Source: Amphibalanus amphitrite
Lineage: Eukaryota > Arthropoda > Thecostraca > Balanomorpha > Balanidae
DNA: 64,000 nt
NCBI RefSeq assembly: GCF_019059575.1
Contig: NW_024881522.1
Location: 434,001 to 498,000 of the forward strand
Reading direction: 5' to 3'
Part shown: one piece after another, positions 1 to 18,189 of the stretch
Position numbering within the stretch: the stretch's first letter is position 1
How the letters are laid out: the number at the start of each line of letters is the position of its first letter
Notes under the pieces: model-generated
Databases searched by the model: none
What the model saw: the letters and a program-made list of their open reading frames with translations, nothing else
Told to the model about the DNA's origin: nothing
Made by a program: the position numbers and the translations under genes

Positions 1-950
1 AAAACTCCACCGTAATCGGAGAACAATCGTCGTACAGCTCGTTTCGCCCGTGCCCGCTTTGTGAGGCGGAGACAGACGGCTTTGGCGCCCATATAAACCA
101 CCGTTATGGATTTAGGGACACGAGTTTCCGAGTTTTACAGTGCCACGCACCGCTACGAGTCGAATACTCCAGAAACAAGGCACGGGTGGTGTGCTGGAGC
201 TTTCTCAGTGCAGTTATTGCATACTCGTTGCATGTTATGGCTTGATGTCACTTGTAGTTAAAAGGATAAGCTTTATTGTTAAGGTAGTGGTAACTGTAAT
301 TTATGGTGGGCTTACCAAGGCAAGGCACGTGCTGGTGTTGACATTATTTTTGGCGATATTTTTGAGTGGACATCTGTGGCAACTCCTTATAGAAAATCAG
401 CTAATCATTTAGCGTTTATAGTGGGGGCCTCGATTCGGATTATTTTGATGTTTTCAAGAAGTTGCAGTTATTGTTGTTGATTATTTGTAAGAGGTTTACA
501 AATAACAGACGAGTGAAAAGCTGAAATGCTGACAAAACCTTTTGTATATGCATGTACTTTTTTCTAAACGGTGACGCGAGGAAAAAAGTACGCAAAAAAA
601 CTAGTAACTGATATCCATGCGAAATTTTTATTATAAATATTTGCATAACTAGTGGCTAATGATGTGGAATAAATGGGTTATTTATACCGTTCGGTTATAT
701 GTTGTTGTTTGTACCCTATGGTACCTAGTCGACAGCACCGTTCACAGAAAATAGCCTTTGACGGACAAAAAAGTGTTTGCCTACGACAAACGCCAACAAA
801 CGGTTGTTCGTCTCGTCCCATCGGAGCTGCACCCCACCGTATCATGAAATTGAACATGTTCAGGTCAGACCAATAAATCCCCATGCCCCGCCACGTCTCT
901 GCTCTATTATCAGGCGCTGCACCCCTGTTACTTTAGGGTAATGTTTTTCA
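1..950. other. No gene recognised
   Basis: Mixed-composition DNA with only short open frames lacking any recognisable domain. I see no clear repeat boundary, tRNA-like fold or long tandem array. It may be intergenic or intronic. Confidence 0.5.
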
Positions 951-2847
951 CCCCGGGGGCATTCCACGATAGATCGACCAAAAAAAACTTAAAATTTACA
1001 CCCGCATATTTTATTTTTTTGCTTAAAATTGGTCTAATGGGTTGTGATGGGCGGGGAACCCAGCTGTGGCAAGGATTTTTTTCTTCGAACAACGGTTTCC
1101 GAGATATAGCCTCGGGCAATTCCTGGAGGTCACGCTGCAACCCAATGTTTGGCGGCTTATAACTCAGAAACTATTGGGTTTCTATGGTAAAAACTTGGTA
1201 TGGTTCAACTTGCAACCAACCAACAAACGTTTTGGCTATCTCGGATTTTCGATTTTTGAAAATTTTGATCACGTGACATCTTGACCTTTTTTCGAAGAGT
1301 GACCTAGATATTTTCCCAACTGAAAGTCGCAACTTTGTCTGATGACGATCAAAGCCTTATCAATTGTCATTCATATGCGATAATAAAAAAGTGGCTTTCG
1401 GCCTGCGTTGACCTCAGGTCAGGTCATTTTTATGACCTACCCATTATTACGAGCGGGAGCGACAGCGAGATCTCGAGAACAAAGCAAGATAGCGACAAGC
1501 GGTAAACGGCCCAGGGTACACATGGATAAGGTCTACAATTTTTACTCAGGTGATTTTCAGGTCAGGTCAAAGATGACGTCACAGGGGTAAAAAGAAAGTC
1601 TAAATGGCGGCACTACATATATATGAAGTTTTTCTCGAATAACTTTCGAAGTATCCCAGCTAGGAACAAACTAATAGCACCATCGTGATCCTCTCGTCGA
1701 TCCGCATCGAAACATGTGTATGTTGACCTCGAAAGGTCAAGGTCAAAAGTTGACCTTAGGTCACGTGACCTTAAGGTCATCATATATATCATTCGATGAG
1801 CCTTGACGAGCTGAACACAATGAGCCTATCCGCGCGGCTGTATCTCAAACCTGTAAGGAGTTATTAGCAAAAAACATTTGGTGACCTTTAATGACGTCAC
1901 ATAACCCAAGAGCAACGTCACAGTTGACCAAGAGCAAAAAAGGTCTCAAGGTAGTCAAAGTTAGTCGCATATGAAGTCACTCATGGTATATTAGGCAATT
2001 CCGACGCGTTTTAGTGTAAAAATAATGGAGCTGATTTTCCCCAATTGACTTATAATGGGGTGGTCAAGAAATTGACCTGACCTCAGGTCATCGGTATCGA
2101 AATTCAAAACGAACTGGCGCTAGGCGAAAGCAAACGGATTGGTGCCTATACTACGTCTCTTTCTTTATTAGATCAAAAGGTACAGCCAAAAACGGAAAAT
2201 TATTGTGTGTTCAACGCGTGACCTCGGATGACCTTTCAGCGGGTCACTGATACAAAGCTGCACCAGTGCCATCAATAATAACCTAACTCAACATGATTCA
2301 AAAGTATTTGAACCGGTCAGATGCGTTTCGGTGGTAGCCGATATTTCTGCCATTGACGGACAGGTAAAAAATGACCTGATCTCAGGTCAATGCAGGCCGA
2401 AAGCCACTTTTTTTATTGTCGCATATGAATGACAATTGATAAGGCTTTAATCGTCATCAGACAAAATTGCGACTTTCAGTTGGGAAAATATCAAGGTCAC
2501 TCTTCGAAAAAAAAGATCAAGATGTCACGTGATTAAAATTTTCAAAAATCGAAAATCCGCGATAGCCAAAACGTTTGCTGGTTGATTGTGAGTTGAACCA
2601 TATAAAGTTCTTACCATAGAAAACCAATAGTTTCTGAGTTATAAGCCGCCAAACATAGGGTTGCAGCGTGACCTCCAGGAATTGCCTGAGGCTATATCTC
2701 GGAAACCGTTGTTCCAAGAAAAAAAATCCTTGGCACAGCTGGCTTCCCCGCCCATAACAACCCATTAGACCAATTTTAAGCAAAAAATAAAAGATGAGGG
2801 TGTACGGCTTTGGTCGATCTATCGTGGAATGCCCCCCCCCCCCCCGG
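951..2847. mobile_element. Fold-back DNA transposon with ~480-bp inverted arms, non-autonomous
   Basis: The left arm (about 951-1433) reappears reverse-complemented at about 2363-2847. Both tips read G-run then GCATTCCACGATAGATCGAC, and the arms stay similar inward as far as a TGACCTCAGGTCA block. Small indels between the arms show it is not new. The ~930-bp interior has no open frame resembling a transposase but holds many GGTCA/TGACC motifs. No target duplication could be fixed because both tips end in homopolymeric G/C runs. Superfamily unassigned. Confidence 0.8.
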
Positions 2848-4126
2848 TAGGTATGTCACGGGTAAGTCCGAAACATCGGGCATTTACATCGCCCCAGTCC
2901 GTTCTCCGGTAGTCAGTCCGGTACGCCCAGCGTACAGCCCGGGGCGGGACGCTGGGCTGGGCCGGTATAGCTGAGTGGCGGCCGCGTGCCCCGCCGCGGG
3001 CAGACAGGCTGATAGGGGTAGCGGCCGGCCGACCCGACCCGACCCCGCGCCGCCGTGATAAATGATGAATTTGTCACCGCCCCAGGCTGCTGTCACTGGC
3101 GTTCGAGTCAAACGGGGACAGCCGCGGCGGCGTCTGCCCGCCGGCGCATCGCCATATTAAAGTGGAAACCATTACAGGAACGATCGCGCCGATACAAGAT
3201 GGGGTTTTATGATTCCAGAAGGGATAGCGCGCGCGCGGTGGTACCGCAGGCGCTGGAGGCACCCGGACGCCGTTTTCTTATTCAAGCGTGAAGAGCGTCG
3301 CCGTCAGTCGGAGCGTGCGGGCCGGGACGGGACGAGATGGGTCAGTGAACGGGCTGTGGGCGTGGGACAGCGTGCCGTGGGTGGGTGTGGGACAGCAGCT
3401 GTGGATGACTGTGGGACAGCGTGATGTGGTTGTTTGGACGGAGGATATAGGACAACGGTGGATGTAGGGCATCACTCGCCTTAACTCGGCTGGGTTATGG
3501 GACTGCTGATCGGATGCTAAAAGTAAACATAAACTGTTGTCTCCACATGAGAGAAGCTTGCAACCGCGACTACGAACTACAAACTGCATTCTGTGTTGGA
3601 TATCAGAAATTGTAAATCTAGTAACACTTGGGCAGCCTTTAGTTTTTTTTTTGTCATAACATAGGTTGCCTCTTGTGAGACATTTTCCTCTAAAACCGCC
3701 ACTCAATCCTTTATCATGCTCAATCAATTTGTCCCTAATAATTCTCAGTCCCATTATTCGCCCATTACGTTCCATCGCCACACCACCCAGGAGAGCACAC
3801 ACACCGGCACTATCTTACCGGACCAGCTCCCGGGCTCTTATCTCGCTGTATCGGCCATTCTGTGTGCTGTCAGAGCCTCTGAATCTGACGACCGGCACGT
3901 GCTGACCATTCGCCGAGGTCCAGCGGCCCGGTGGCGGCCGGCAGGTCTGGCCTCCGTGTGACCGGTTCACCTGGAGGGTTTGGGATGGATGAAGGGTGGC
4001 AGAGCACTCTTTAATCAGAACGGCACCGCGGGATATGTCGCCAGAGATCAGACAGGACTGGGACATGAATAGGGCGGACATGACGGACAGGACATATGTA
4101 CAGGACGGACAGAACGGAGGGGGGGG
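2848..4126. other. No gene recognised; GC-rich with short degenerate GTGGGACAGC repeats
   Basis: GC-rich sequence around 2890-3300, followed by loose repeats of a GTGGGACAGC-like word at about 3355-3425. Open frames on both strands are compositionally driven and have no recognisable domain. Confidence 0.45.
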
Positions 4127-4515
4127 GTGAATGGGACAGGACGGGACAGGACAGGACGGACTGGGACAGGACGGACTGGGACAGGACGGGACTGGGACAG
4201 GACGGGACTGGGACAGGACGGGACTGGGACAGGACGGGACTGGGACAGGACGGGACTGGGACAGGACGGGACTGAGACAAGACGGGACTGGGACAGGACG
4301 GGACTGAGACAAGACGGGACTGGGACAGAACGGGACTGGGACGGGACTGGGACGGGACTGGGACAGGACGGGACTGGGACAGGACGGGACTGGGACAGTA
4401 CGGGACTGGGACAGGTCGGGACTGGGACAGGACTGGGACAGGACGGGACGGGACTGGGACAGGTCGGGACTGGGACAGGACGGGACTGGGACAGGACGGC
4501 ACTGGGACAAAACGG
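4127..4515. repeat. 16-bp minisatellite, unit GGGACTGGGACAGGAC
   Basis: About two dozen tandem copies of a 16-bp unit, with a few variants (GAGACAAGAC, a shortened GGGACTGGGAC). Frames stay open on both strands through the array and give periodic Pro/Ser/Gln/Arg or Gly/Thr/Asp strings. Because the 16-bp period is not a multiple of three these are not genes. The motif is strongly strand-asymmetric (G-rich on the plus strand). Confidence 0.95.
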
Positions 4516-7500
4516 GGTTGGGAAGGTATGGGACGGACGTGCATTTCTTATGTTAATATGAGATGTATATGCAACTTAGTCACAATGCTCTTATTCATCC
4601 AAAATAATGGATCAAAAACATACAATCAAACCTGGCGGTAATACATCGACGAGTCTTTCTTTTTGTTATATCTAGCTGCGAGACCGAAACGGAAGGATTA
4701 GAAGAACGTAATAGCGTCACAAGGACGCCATTCATGTAAGACAATGCTCCTCCTGCTGCTGGGAGCGAGCAGCTGCGTTCGAACGGGGAGTGGCGCACCG
4801 TTTGAACCAACGCCGTTCCATTGTCCGCCGCCGAGACCCGAGTGTTTTATTACAACATTACAGCAGGTGTGTTTAAACCCGCTCACTACAGAGAAAGGGC
4901 TAAGCCGCTAATTGGATGTCTTTACTAACGAAGGCTGTTCTGTTATCCTTCGAATGAACTGTAAAGTCCTGAGTGCGGATAATTGTTTTTCTCAGTGATA
5001 AATGTTTCGCATTTACATTTTATTGGCACGGAAGGGTGTGCCTAATTCTTAGATGTAATTCTAAAAGAGGAATCACATGAGTAAACACGTGACTATTGTA
5101 AAAAGTAATGATCTGCTTGACCTGCGCTGCCGTGCTTCATAAGGTATGCAAGCCGTCTCTATTTTTGATGACATGATTGGCAGTGCTGTATCCGGGTATT
5201 TCTTCTCGTCTCCCCACTCTAACCACTCCACTTTTCCCTTCCCCGCAGCATGCGCCCCGACCTGACCTCGTGACCCTAAACGTGACGTCAGTACGCACCT
5301 TCGCACCCTCGGCTGACCTGGGGCAGTGTGCGAGCGACGTGGCACGATCAATTAGCACTGAGCCAACAAGGCACCCTCAATCCATCGGCACGGGTGTTAG
5401 TCCTTTGTTCGCCCGTTCAAATCCCCAAATTATGTAAATTGGGGTGTTCGTAGTGGGGCCTGGAGGGCTCACGTGAGGCGTTCAGGGTACGATAAAGGAA
5501 GTGGGTCGTAGAGGGACCCTAACGGGCCAATACGGTTATGTTTGTTTTACGGATGTATCATGAAAGTGAAACGGAGCCGCAAGGAATAATAAAATGGGGT
5601 ATATGTGATTGCTCTTTTAGTTACATACATCGGTTTGCGTAGCTTGAATAGTGGACAATGGCAGGGATAAGAACAGTAGCGGGATGAACAATATGATGCA
5701 TATTTTGTATGCATATATCCGAAGAAAAATCGACCAATGTTCAACTTGAAAAGTACAATATGCAAAGGAGAGAGGAGGGTGCCTTAGCTTGAAAACTGTC
5801 AGGCACTACGAGTATAAAACCTCGAAATATATCTGAAGGCCGAGTAAAGGACGCCGACTGAGAGTTATTCACACGTGATCTGGTTTTATTGGTCCGTCAC
5901 TGTCCCGATTCCACTGACCTTTTCAGACAGCCGAACACGATTTTTTATCGGTCTCTTTTGAGCTGGCCGAGCTTGTATCCATAGCCGCAGCATTGTCACT
6001 CGCCGAACCGTGAAACCGAGAGGCATCCACAAAATCGTCAGCGTCAGACACAAAAAGTGTAGCGACAGCTTAAAAAGTCCACACCTACAATGCGCCCAAA
6101 AAGCATGCATAATTGGCTCAGTCTGCATCAATTGAATTTTGTACATTTGTCATGTTGTGAATGGTTTATGAATTGCTGATGAAAGAGCCTTTATGAAGAA
6201 ACTCGGGTCGGCAAAAACCCATGAGAATGTCGCGTGGCCATGGTGGGGGTGGTCCGGAGGTAAAAAAAAGGAAGCAAAACCTGGCTGAACTTAGCGGCGA
6301 AAGGTGATCCTTCATTTAGGTGTGTATCCATGGCGCGGCGAGTCGGCGGATTTTCCACAAATATTTTACAGCTATGTGTCATGCACCAAAACTTCCCTTA
6401 AAAAAAAACACCTCACATGACTGAAGTGTGAAGGCAGGGAAATGTCATGCATTCAATGTTCACATGGCATGGATCCATGGCCGGAAACTACCACTGTAGG
6501 TAAATAAAACATCGCTCCAACTGAGTGTGGGGACTCAGCAACCATGTAACTTAGGAAATACTGACAGATGCAAGATAATGCCGCCTTGATCTGCATATTT
6601 GCCTGTTTGTAATAGATTCACACAATATTGTCAATGGCTATGCATTTTTATGGACCTTATGATTCAAGACTCGCATGATAGCAAAAATATCGTTAGAGTA
6701 TTTCGCAAATGTTAGATATTTCCTTCTTTCTTAAAAACTTTTTGTTATGATTTTCTTCGAAATCAAATTGTGGTTTTCTTGCAATATTTAATATTCATGC
6801 TATATGCAACAACTTCAAGGCTGCATTGACTGTCGAGGCTGTCAATACTGTTCATTCTTATCTCATGAGAAGCTTTGCGACACGACGCACTGCAGCTTTC
6901 CCAGAGGGACTAAACAGCGATAATACGTCACCAAACACAGAAGCTTCTGGTCGGTCGGTCCGGGGTCCCTGAGTTCGACTCCGTCACGTTTGCCCGGTCA
7001 CGACGCTGGCACAGCCGACACGAGCTCCGGTTCGCCCGACGCGCACTCCGCGTGCCATGTCGTGACAGAACTCGTGACTTCACGGATTGCGAACAGCTCG
7101 ACCTTGTGACCTCCGGGCAGTGCCCGACTGATGGCCAGGTCACGGAACTCACGGGTCACGAAATAGCGGCGTCACGAGATGTCACGGACGGGCATCACGG
7201 TATCACCGCCTCACGCAGTTATCTCACGGATCACTGCTCGCAGAGCCACAGCAGTCACGAGGAATGATACCCTCCCTATAATCACCACCACAGTCCACGG
7301 ATCAGTTCCCGGTTCACGACTCACGAACAGTTACGAGCAGCGAGCGGGGCCGCCGAAGCCGCGCGAGCCCCCCGACCGTTGGAGTTAGTTCAATATATAA
7401 CCGCCTGAGGGCGTCTCAGGTCGGCTGGGGAGGGAGGTTCATGGCGATAACGACATCCTCTTCCCACCCCGTCACCCGGAGGAGGGAGGGGCTCACGGGG

Positions 7501-7721
7501 ACAGCCATGGCTGACTGCTGACCGCAAGGGGACGCCGGAAGGGTGCAGGGAGTCGGGGAGATAGGAGGGAAGTGCCGAGGGGCTGCAGACTCTGCAGAGG
7601 TCACTGCAGAGGACACAGTGAAATGTGGATGTGAAATGTGATGACACAACTATGTGCTCACAAATTTATCGCGTAAAAAGGATCGGTCAAACGGAATACG
7701 TTGTTTTGAACTGCTTTTGAC
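4516..7721. other. No gene recognised; TCACGG-rich stretch near its end
   Basis: No domain-bearing frame was found in 3.2 kb. At about 7060-7330 the words TCACGG, TCACGA and GTCACGG recur irregularly, a degenerate simple repeat. The rest is AT-rich with short unremarkable frames. Confidence 0.45.
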
Positions 7722-9917
7722 TAGGGGAGAGCGGGGCCAGTTGAAACACGGGGTCAGATGAAACATGGCTTTATTTTCAACAGCATGCAACATATGGCGT
7801 TGCCGACACCACTGCGCATCCGCGCTCGACCACTTCCTTTGTCAACGGCGTTTGGGCGGCAAACGGACAGTAATTTTATTTGACACTTGTTTTTGTGTTT
7901 TTGAGGGGCGTTTGGGAGAAATCGTTCTTATGAATATTTTGTGATATCTCATATACCTTTGTTTGCTGAAAGAAGAACTCCTGGCTCCGGAATAACACCT
8001 TATTTGGCCCTTCATTCAGCATGATGCCGTCCCTCCAGCTCGTTTGACATGTGCTTTACGGCGCCTGCGAGATGGCGGGAGCGGATGGGGTCAATTGAAA
8101 CGCTTCTCTGAGGGTCAGTTGAAACAGGGCCACAGGCCGTTTCAATGGACCCCGGTGACCTTTGCAATGGTTATTGTTCAGGGGCTGTAAACATTAAAGG
8201 AAATAGTCCACCTTTGAAATGAGCTTTTAAACTGAAATAGTAGTTTAATAGAGCTCAATTTTTGACCCCTTTTTCTCCAGCCTTTTGCTTGAAAGCACAC
8301 TATAGCCTGAGATATTTCTCATTTTTCTCATCCGCCCATTTTACCATAGTCTATGTACTTTATGTCACCTATTATGAGGAACTTTGCACTTTTAGCTTTC
8401 CAACGACCTATTGAATGCAGCATTTGGAAAAGTAAACCGGACAAAATATTTCCTTAAGAAAGTGGCCTTAAAGAGGAAAACATCCCATTGTTAACCCGCG
8501 CCCCGTAGGGGGGGGCCGAAACGGCCCCCCCTGTCCTTTTCGGTCGATATCTCCTAAACGGCTGGAGATATCGCCACCAAACTTTCAGGATTCTCCGGGC
8601 ATCAATTTTACACATTGTGACCAAAAATTTTTCCAGAGGCTATGATAGGTTGGCCACAAATGACGTCAGAGTGACGTCATGTTCTGTCATTTTCGACCGA
8701 AAAAAGACCTTCGCGAGAAGACCTGTCAGGACTACAGCTTTGAAGATACAGAAAAATGATCAATACATAAAAGATGTAGAATTGACAGGGCTACAAAACT
8801 GCAATCTCGAATTTTTGAAATTTTTGAGTTTTGACCCCCGAAAATCAAAAAAGCATTTTTTTGGATATATTCGCCAAAAAATCCAAAAAGTTTTTTGAGT
8901 TTCGAAAACACCGGAATATAGGTGATAGTGCCTACCGTCTTCTATCTACATACCAAATTTCAGATCGATACCTCGTTTTTTGGCCAAGTTATAGCGAAAA
9001 AACTGTTCAAAAATGATGACGTAAAATTTTCAAACTCAATTTTTGGCAATTTTAGAACTCGTAGAGCAAAACGAAGACCACCATTAGACTCCCCGTGACG
9101 AGCTGCATCGAATCGATACCCATTTTATGCAAAAATATCAACTTTGAAATTTGACCTAATTTGACCTGACCTTGACCTGACCTTCACAAAAACGTGACCT
9201 AGGCTGGCCCCAAAGGCTGCCTAACCCACATAATCGCATTTGTCATGTAAAATGGACCATAAAACATGTATCACACGACACATTCATATTGTGACCTCCG
9301 GTGACCTGACCTCGCTGTGACCTGACCTGGTATCAGTGACCTCAGATAGCAAAGTATGTGTTTGACGAACAATGTACCATCGATGGTTTTCAATAAATTA
9401 CCAATTTACTCGCTTTCACAGCACATTTCTTGAATTGCCTGTGAACGGTGAAAATCTGACCTTTGACCTGACCTGTGACGTCATCGGTTTGACCTAGGTC
9501 AATGAAATTTGGTCACAAGGTAGTTCCCGGGTGGGGCTATCGAACGCCGTTTGAATTTTGAAAATCGGCCGGTAACTTTCCGAGATCTTAGGGGGGGGGG
9601 CCGAAACGGCCCCCCCCCCCTACGGGTGGTAGGGTCCGCCGGTAGCCCTACGGGGCGCGGGTTAAGGATAGGTGCAATTGACCCCATGGGCTGGTTCAAT
9701 TGACCCTCGCATCGGGGTCATTTGAAACGGGCGTAGAGCTGTTTTATAAGCATGCGTTTGGCAGCAAAATATGTTTGAAACATAATTTTACATATCTTAA
9801 AATAAAGCCAAAGGAGCATATTTTTTCATGGCATTGTGCATTTTTCGATATGACAACTAGATCTCGCTGTGCATTTTAATATATAAAAAGTGGTTCAACT
9901 GGCCCCGCTCTCCCCTA
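7722..9917. mobile_element. TA-bounded TIR element, interrupted by a TTAA element
   Basis: The left end reads TAGGGGAGAGCGGGGCCAG and the right end is its reverse complement, with TA at both outer edges (possible 2-bp target duplication). The words GTTGAAAC and GGGTCAATTGAAAC recur inside at about 7758, 8090-8145 and 9675-9740, echoing the tip. Removing the nested element 8491-9665 leaves about 1.0 kb with no transposase-like frame, so it is non-autonomous. A second family member lies at 44958-46814. Superfamily not assigned. Confidence 0.82.
8491..9665. mobile_element. TTAA-bounded MITE with hairpin ends (core CCG-CGG)
   Basis: TTAA lies at both edges (8491-8494, 9662-9665), with inverted tips CCCGCGCCCCGTAGGG. 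Just inside each end is a G-run/C-run hairpin whose core is CCGAAACGG at both ends. TTAA target sites with CCC-starting tips are the hallmark of piggyBac-type elements; no transposase frame is present, so this would be a non-autonomous derivative. The interior has two TGACGTCA-type sites near 8660-8680, many TGACC words (about 9150-9350), and an everted TGACCTAGGTCA near 9491. Interior homologous to the copies at 41450 and 62083. Confidence 0.85.
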
Positions 9918-14967
<5,050 letters not shown>

Positions 14968-15020
14968 TCTGTCTGTCTGTCTGTCTGTCTCTCCCTCCCC
15001 CCTCTCTCTCTCTCTCTCCA

Positions 15021-15074
<54 letters not shown>
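14968..15074. repeat. Compound (CTGT)n-(CT)n microsatellite
   Basis: A short CTGT tetranucleotide run at about 14968-14990 passes through a C-rich spacer into a long CT dinucleotide run ending near 15074. Confidence 0.97.
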
Positions 15075-15077
<3 letters not shown>

Positions 15078-17710
15078 GTCTGCCGTCTCTCTCGGCCGTC
15101 TGTGCCGCCCTCACAGCCTCTAATTACACCTGCCGCCGACGAGTCCGCCCGCGGTCTCCAAGTGCCTTCGTCCCGTCTGTCTGACGTCGACACCCGCTCA
15201 CAAAAAACACACCTCAGACAGCCAGCTGTCCATCCAACGTGCTAAAACAAATATTCCACCAGACAGCAGCGCTCCATGGGTGGAATTTATTATTTCGGGA
15301 GGGCAGAAAAAAGACGCGTGACGTCGCCTCGTGCTGACTGTGGATTTTGGACGGAGCGCGATCGACGACTGAGGTGGTCGGTTTGGGATGTGGTGGGATG
15401 CCAGGATGACACACATGGGCCGAGGGTGTGGTGACCGGTGTCACGCACGATCTGTGACATGGCGCTGTAACATATAGTGACATGCGGTGGGTGATGGTGC
15501 AAGGTTCGATGTCAGCTGATTTAATTCTACCGTTGACATGTCACGCGGAAATAAAGCTTGCTGCTTAGTTAGGCCAATCTTTAAATGATAAGGAAAATCT
15601 TAAAATGTGACTATGATAGCCTTATATTGCTCTGGTTCTGAACATCTCAGACCATGAACGCGAGCACATATTATTGTGCTCATAAGCAGCCCGGGAGCCC
15701 GGAATCCTGGGAGTCCCATGGCTAGACTCGGGCCCATGGGACAATCAAGAATGGGATGAAAAACAGTCTCGGACCCTGACTTCACCAACGCGCTCTGTAG
15801 CGGATAATGCCCATCCACCCCCTCTGTAATAGCAGGGCAAAGCAGCCAGCTGCGGCCAGTGAAAAATGGCAGAAAATAACACCCGAATCCGTGCAGTTGA
15901 CAAGCAGAACGGAATCCATTTGGGCCCTCCGTGCCTGTATAATTGATGATCATTAGTCCCCATGGTAAAAGGGCTCGGTGACACGCGCTCGCAGTTAAAT
16001 GGCCATTTTCACGATGGTGGCCTCCCGTGGAAGCGCATAGTATTAGTCAAAGGATGACATGTGGTAGTTCATGCGGTGAATAAACTTCACATGTTGAGCC
16101 AGTCTTCATGCATGGCATGCGCCCGGAAAAAGGGTGCGAATGTTTGGTATTTATTGCAAAAAAGTGACCATCACATGTACTTTGAAGTTTGAATGATAGT
16201 TCACTGTTCACGTACAAAATATGCGAAGTGATCTTTTTTAATGCTATGTAATTTTTCATGCAAAACATGTGACCATATTCTTAGCCATGGCATTCATGTA
16301 GACATATCCTTACGATATCATAACTCCAGGCATAAATGCTCTTCGCTTAGCACACCAATCTAGTTAGCTGCGAGTCTCACGACAAAAAAGAACTATTCAG
16401 TAGCGCACTATTCTATATCCAGAGACAAAAAAGTTCTCGAAAATAACAGGCTCTGTCTTTCCTCATTGTCATTCAGAAGCGGGCGCCGCCACCCAGAGCG
16501 TCACCCAGCCCGGTGATCATGAATCTCTTCACCAGACACCCGACTGTCCCCGTCAGTGGCACGTACCAACCCTTTATTACCCGACCCCCTCCCCCGCAGC
16601 CGCGGTAACGGGCTCACTGTGTAAAATTGACCGTCTTGATTAATGAATGGGTAGGAGGCCGACCCGGTCCGACCCTGGGACCGCTCTGCAAACGGTAAAA
16701 CCCGCGTCTGGACAGCTGGGAGGATAATAGTCCGGTGTGGTGGTGGGCGCATCACCCATCTCCACCGCTGCCCTCCGCCCTCCACTGGCCCTCCACTGGC
16801 CCTCCGCCCTCCGCCCTCCCTCCGCCCTCCGCCCTCAGCCCTCCGCACTCCGCTGGCCCTCCGTCCAGCCGGCCAGCGCGCCGACCCCAAATAAAGTCAT
16901 TTCTCAAAGCTGACATATTCGGTGTACCATGGACACGCTGCATGATTATACCAATCGAGCGGACGGATTCGGCGTCTGCGTTCGCTGTGGCAGGTGGTTA
17001 GAGAGTTATTCTCCGGTGCTCTGCCGTTTGTAGATCAGGGGTTCTGCGCTGGTGTGACGTAGGCGGGTGTGACCGTTTGTGACCGTTAATATATGTAGTA
17101 GGTATTCAGACCGGGACTTTATTGTGAGTCAGAGATGGTGGGTGATTGTGAGTCAGAGTCAGATCCTTCAACTTCGATGACCGACGAGCATGCATGCCTA
17201 TTGCCTGATTATAACAGATATTCTATAGATTAGGCATACACAATACAATTTATATGAATAGGTACTAGGTAGGTATGGCAGCGGACATGCAGGGAACGTC
17301 TAGGGGAGTTTGCACATGAACATTTTTGAAATTTAAATTTTCATAACTTGTTGAGTCTTTACTGACCTAAAAACGAGAGAGAAACGGTCCAAAACGAGAT
17401 TGTCCTGTTTTGAGTCACCCGTTCATTGAGAAACTTCACGAACTTTCATATCGCCTTTTGTTTAAATAAACCTTCACATATAAGCCACCATTTTTGATAC
17501 ACTATTTAAGCTTGCAGAACTGTCTTCCAGTTCAAAACCAATCCCTCTGGTGGGACCGCCTCCCCGACCGCTGCGTCTACAGGCCTGACGACGGTACCGA
17601 GAGCTGAGGCGCCGCTACGGTACCGGTAGCGACATCTCTGAACAGACTCCCAAACTACACTCGGCCCACAACGCCGACCGGCGGCTTGCAATTTATTATT
17701 TACTGATAAG
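15075..17710. other. No gene recognised
   Basis: Apart from the short C-rich minisatellite at 16750-16865, no feature is apparent. Open frames up to 129 aa are compositional or antisense to simple sequence and carry no domain. Confidence 0.4.
16750..16865. repeat. CCCTCCGCCCTCCACTGG-type minisatellite
   Basis: Imperfect tandem words CCCTCCGC and CCCTCCACTGGC repeat about ten times in ~115 bp. The G-rich minus strand reads as Glu/Gly/Arg low-complexity in one frame, which I do not treat as coding. Confidence 0.85.
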
Positions 17711-17959
17711 CACTGGCGGATCCGGGAGGGGGGGGGGTATTGGGGCAAATGCAACCCCCTGCAGTGCCCAAATTCTACGATTTTTTTCCGATAATACAGC
17801 GGAAACTTGACAACTTTTATTACCGAAAGTTTGTTTTAAACTGCACAGCGATGTGTAAGGAATCGAAATGTGATGGGATTTTGAAATTTGGAGATTTTGG
17901 GGGGGATATGCCCCACTCTGCACGCAGCGTCCAAGACCGCCTTCCTGGATCCACCAGTG
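17711..17959. mobile_element. hAT-type MITE, CACTGGCGGATCC ends
   Basis: Inverted tips CACTGGCGGATCCGGGAGG and CACTGGTGGATCCAGGAAGG enclose 249 bp with a G-run and no coding capacity. Flanking octamers CTGATAAG and CTGATTAT match at six of eight positions, consistent with an aged 8-bp target duplication as made by hAT transposases. The tip resembles the element at 33558-33711. Confidence 0.78.
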
Positions 17960-18036
17960 CTGATTATTGATACGTGAATGATAGTTAACGAGAAATAGCA
18001 ATAAAAAACTTGACCGAAAGAAGAATGAGTGACTAT

Positions 18037-18189
18037 CATAGGCGGCGGAACGGGGGGGGGGGGGCACCGGGACACCGTGCCCCCCTTTGATTTCGGCATT
18101 TTAACACTAGCCCTATGAGCGTTGCATGGAAAGAATGGGACCAAAAGTCGGCAGTGCCCCCCTTAACTGAAGTTGTTCCGCCACCACTG
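18037..18189. mobile_element. Short hAT-like MITE, GGCGGAAC ends
   Basis: About 150 bp with inverted tips of the form CAtaGGCGGCGGAAC (left) and CAGTGGTGGCGGAAC (right, reverse-complemented), each followed by a G- or C-rich run. The flanking octamers do not match, so the target duplication is lost or the true boundary differs slightly. Confidence 0.6.

Noticed and set aside
3815-4544. Frames of 144-231 aa rich in Pro/Ser/Gln/Val or Gly/Thr/Asp
   Set aside because: Products of the 16-bp minisatellite, open on both strands at once.
16501-16890. 129-aa Gly/Arg-rich minus-strand frame
   Set aside because: Driven by the CCCTCCGC minisatellite.
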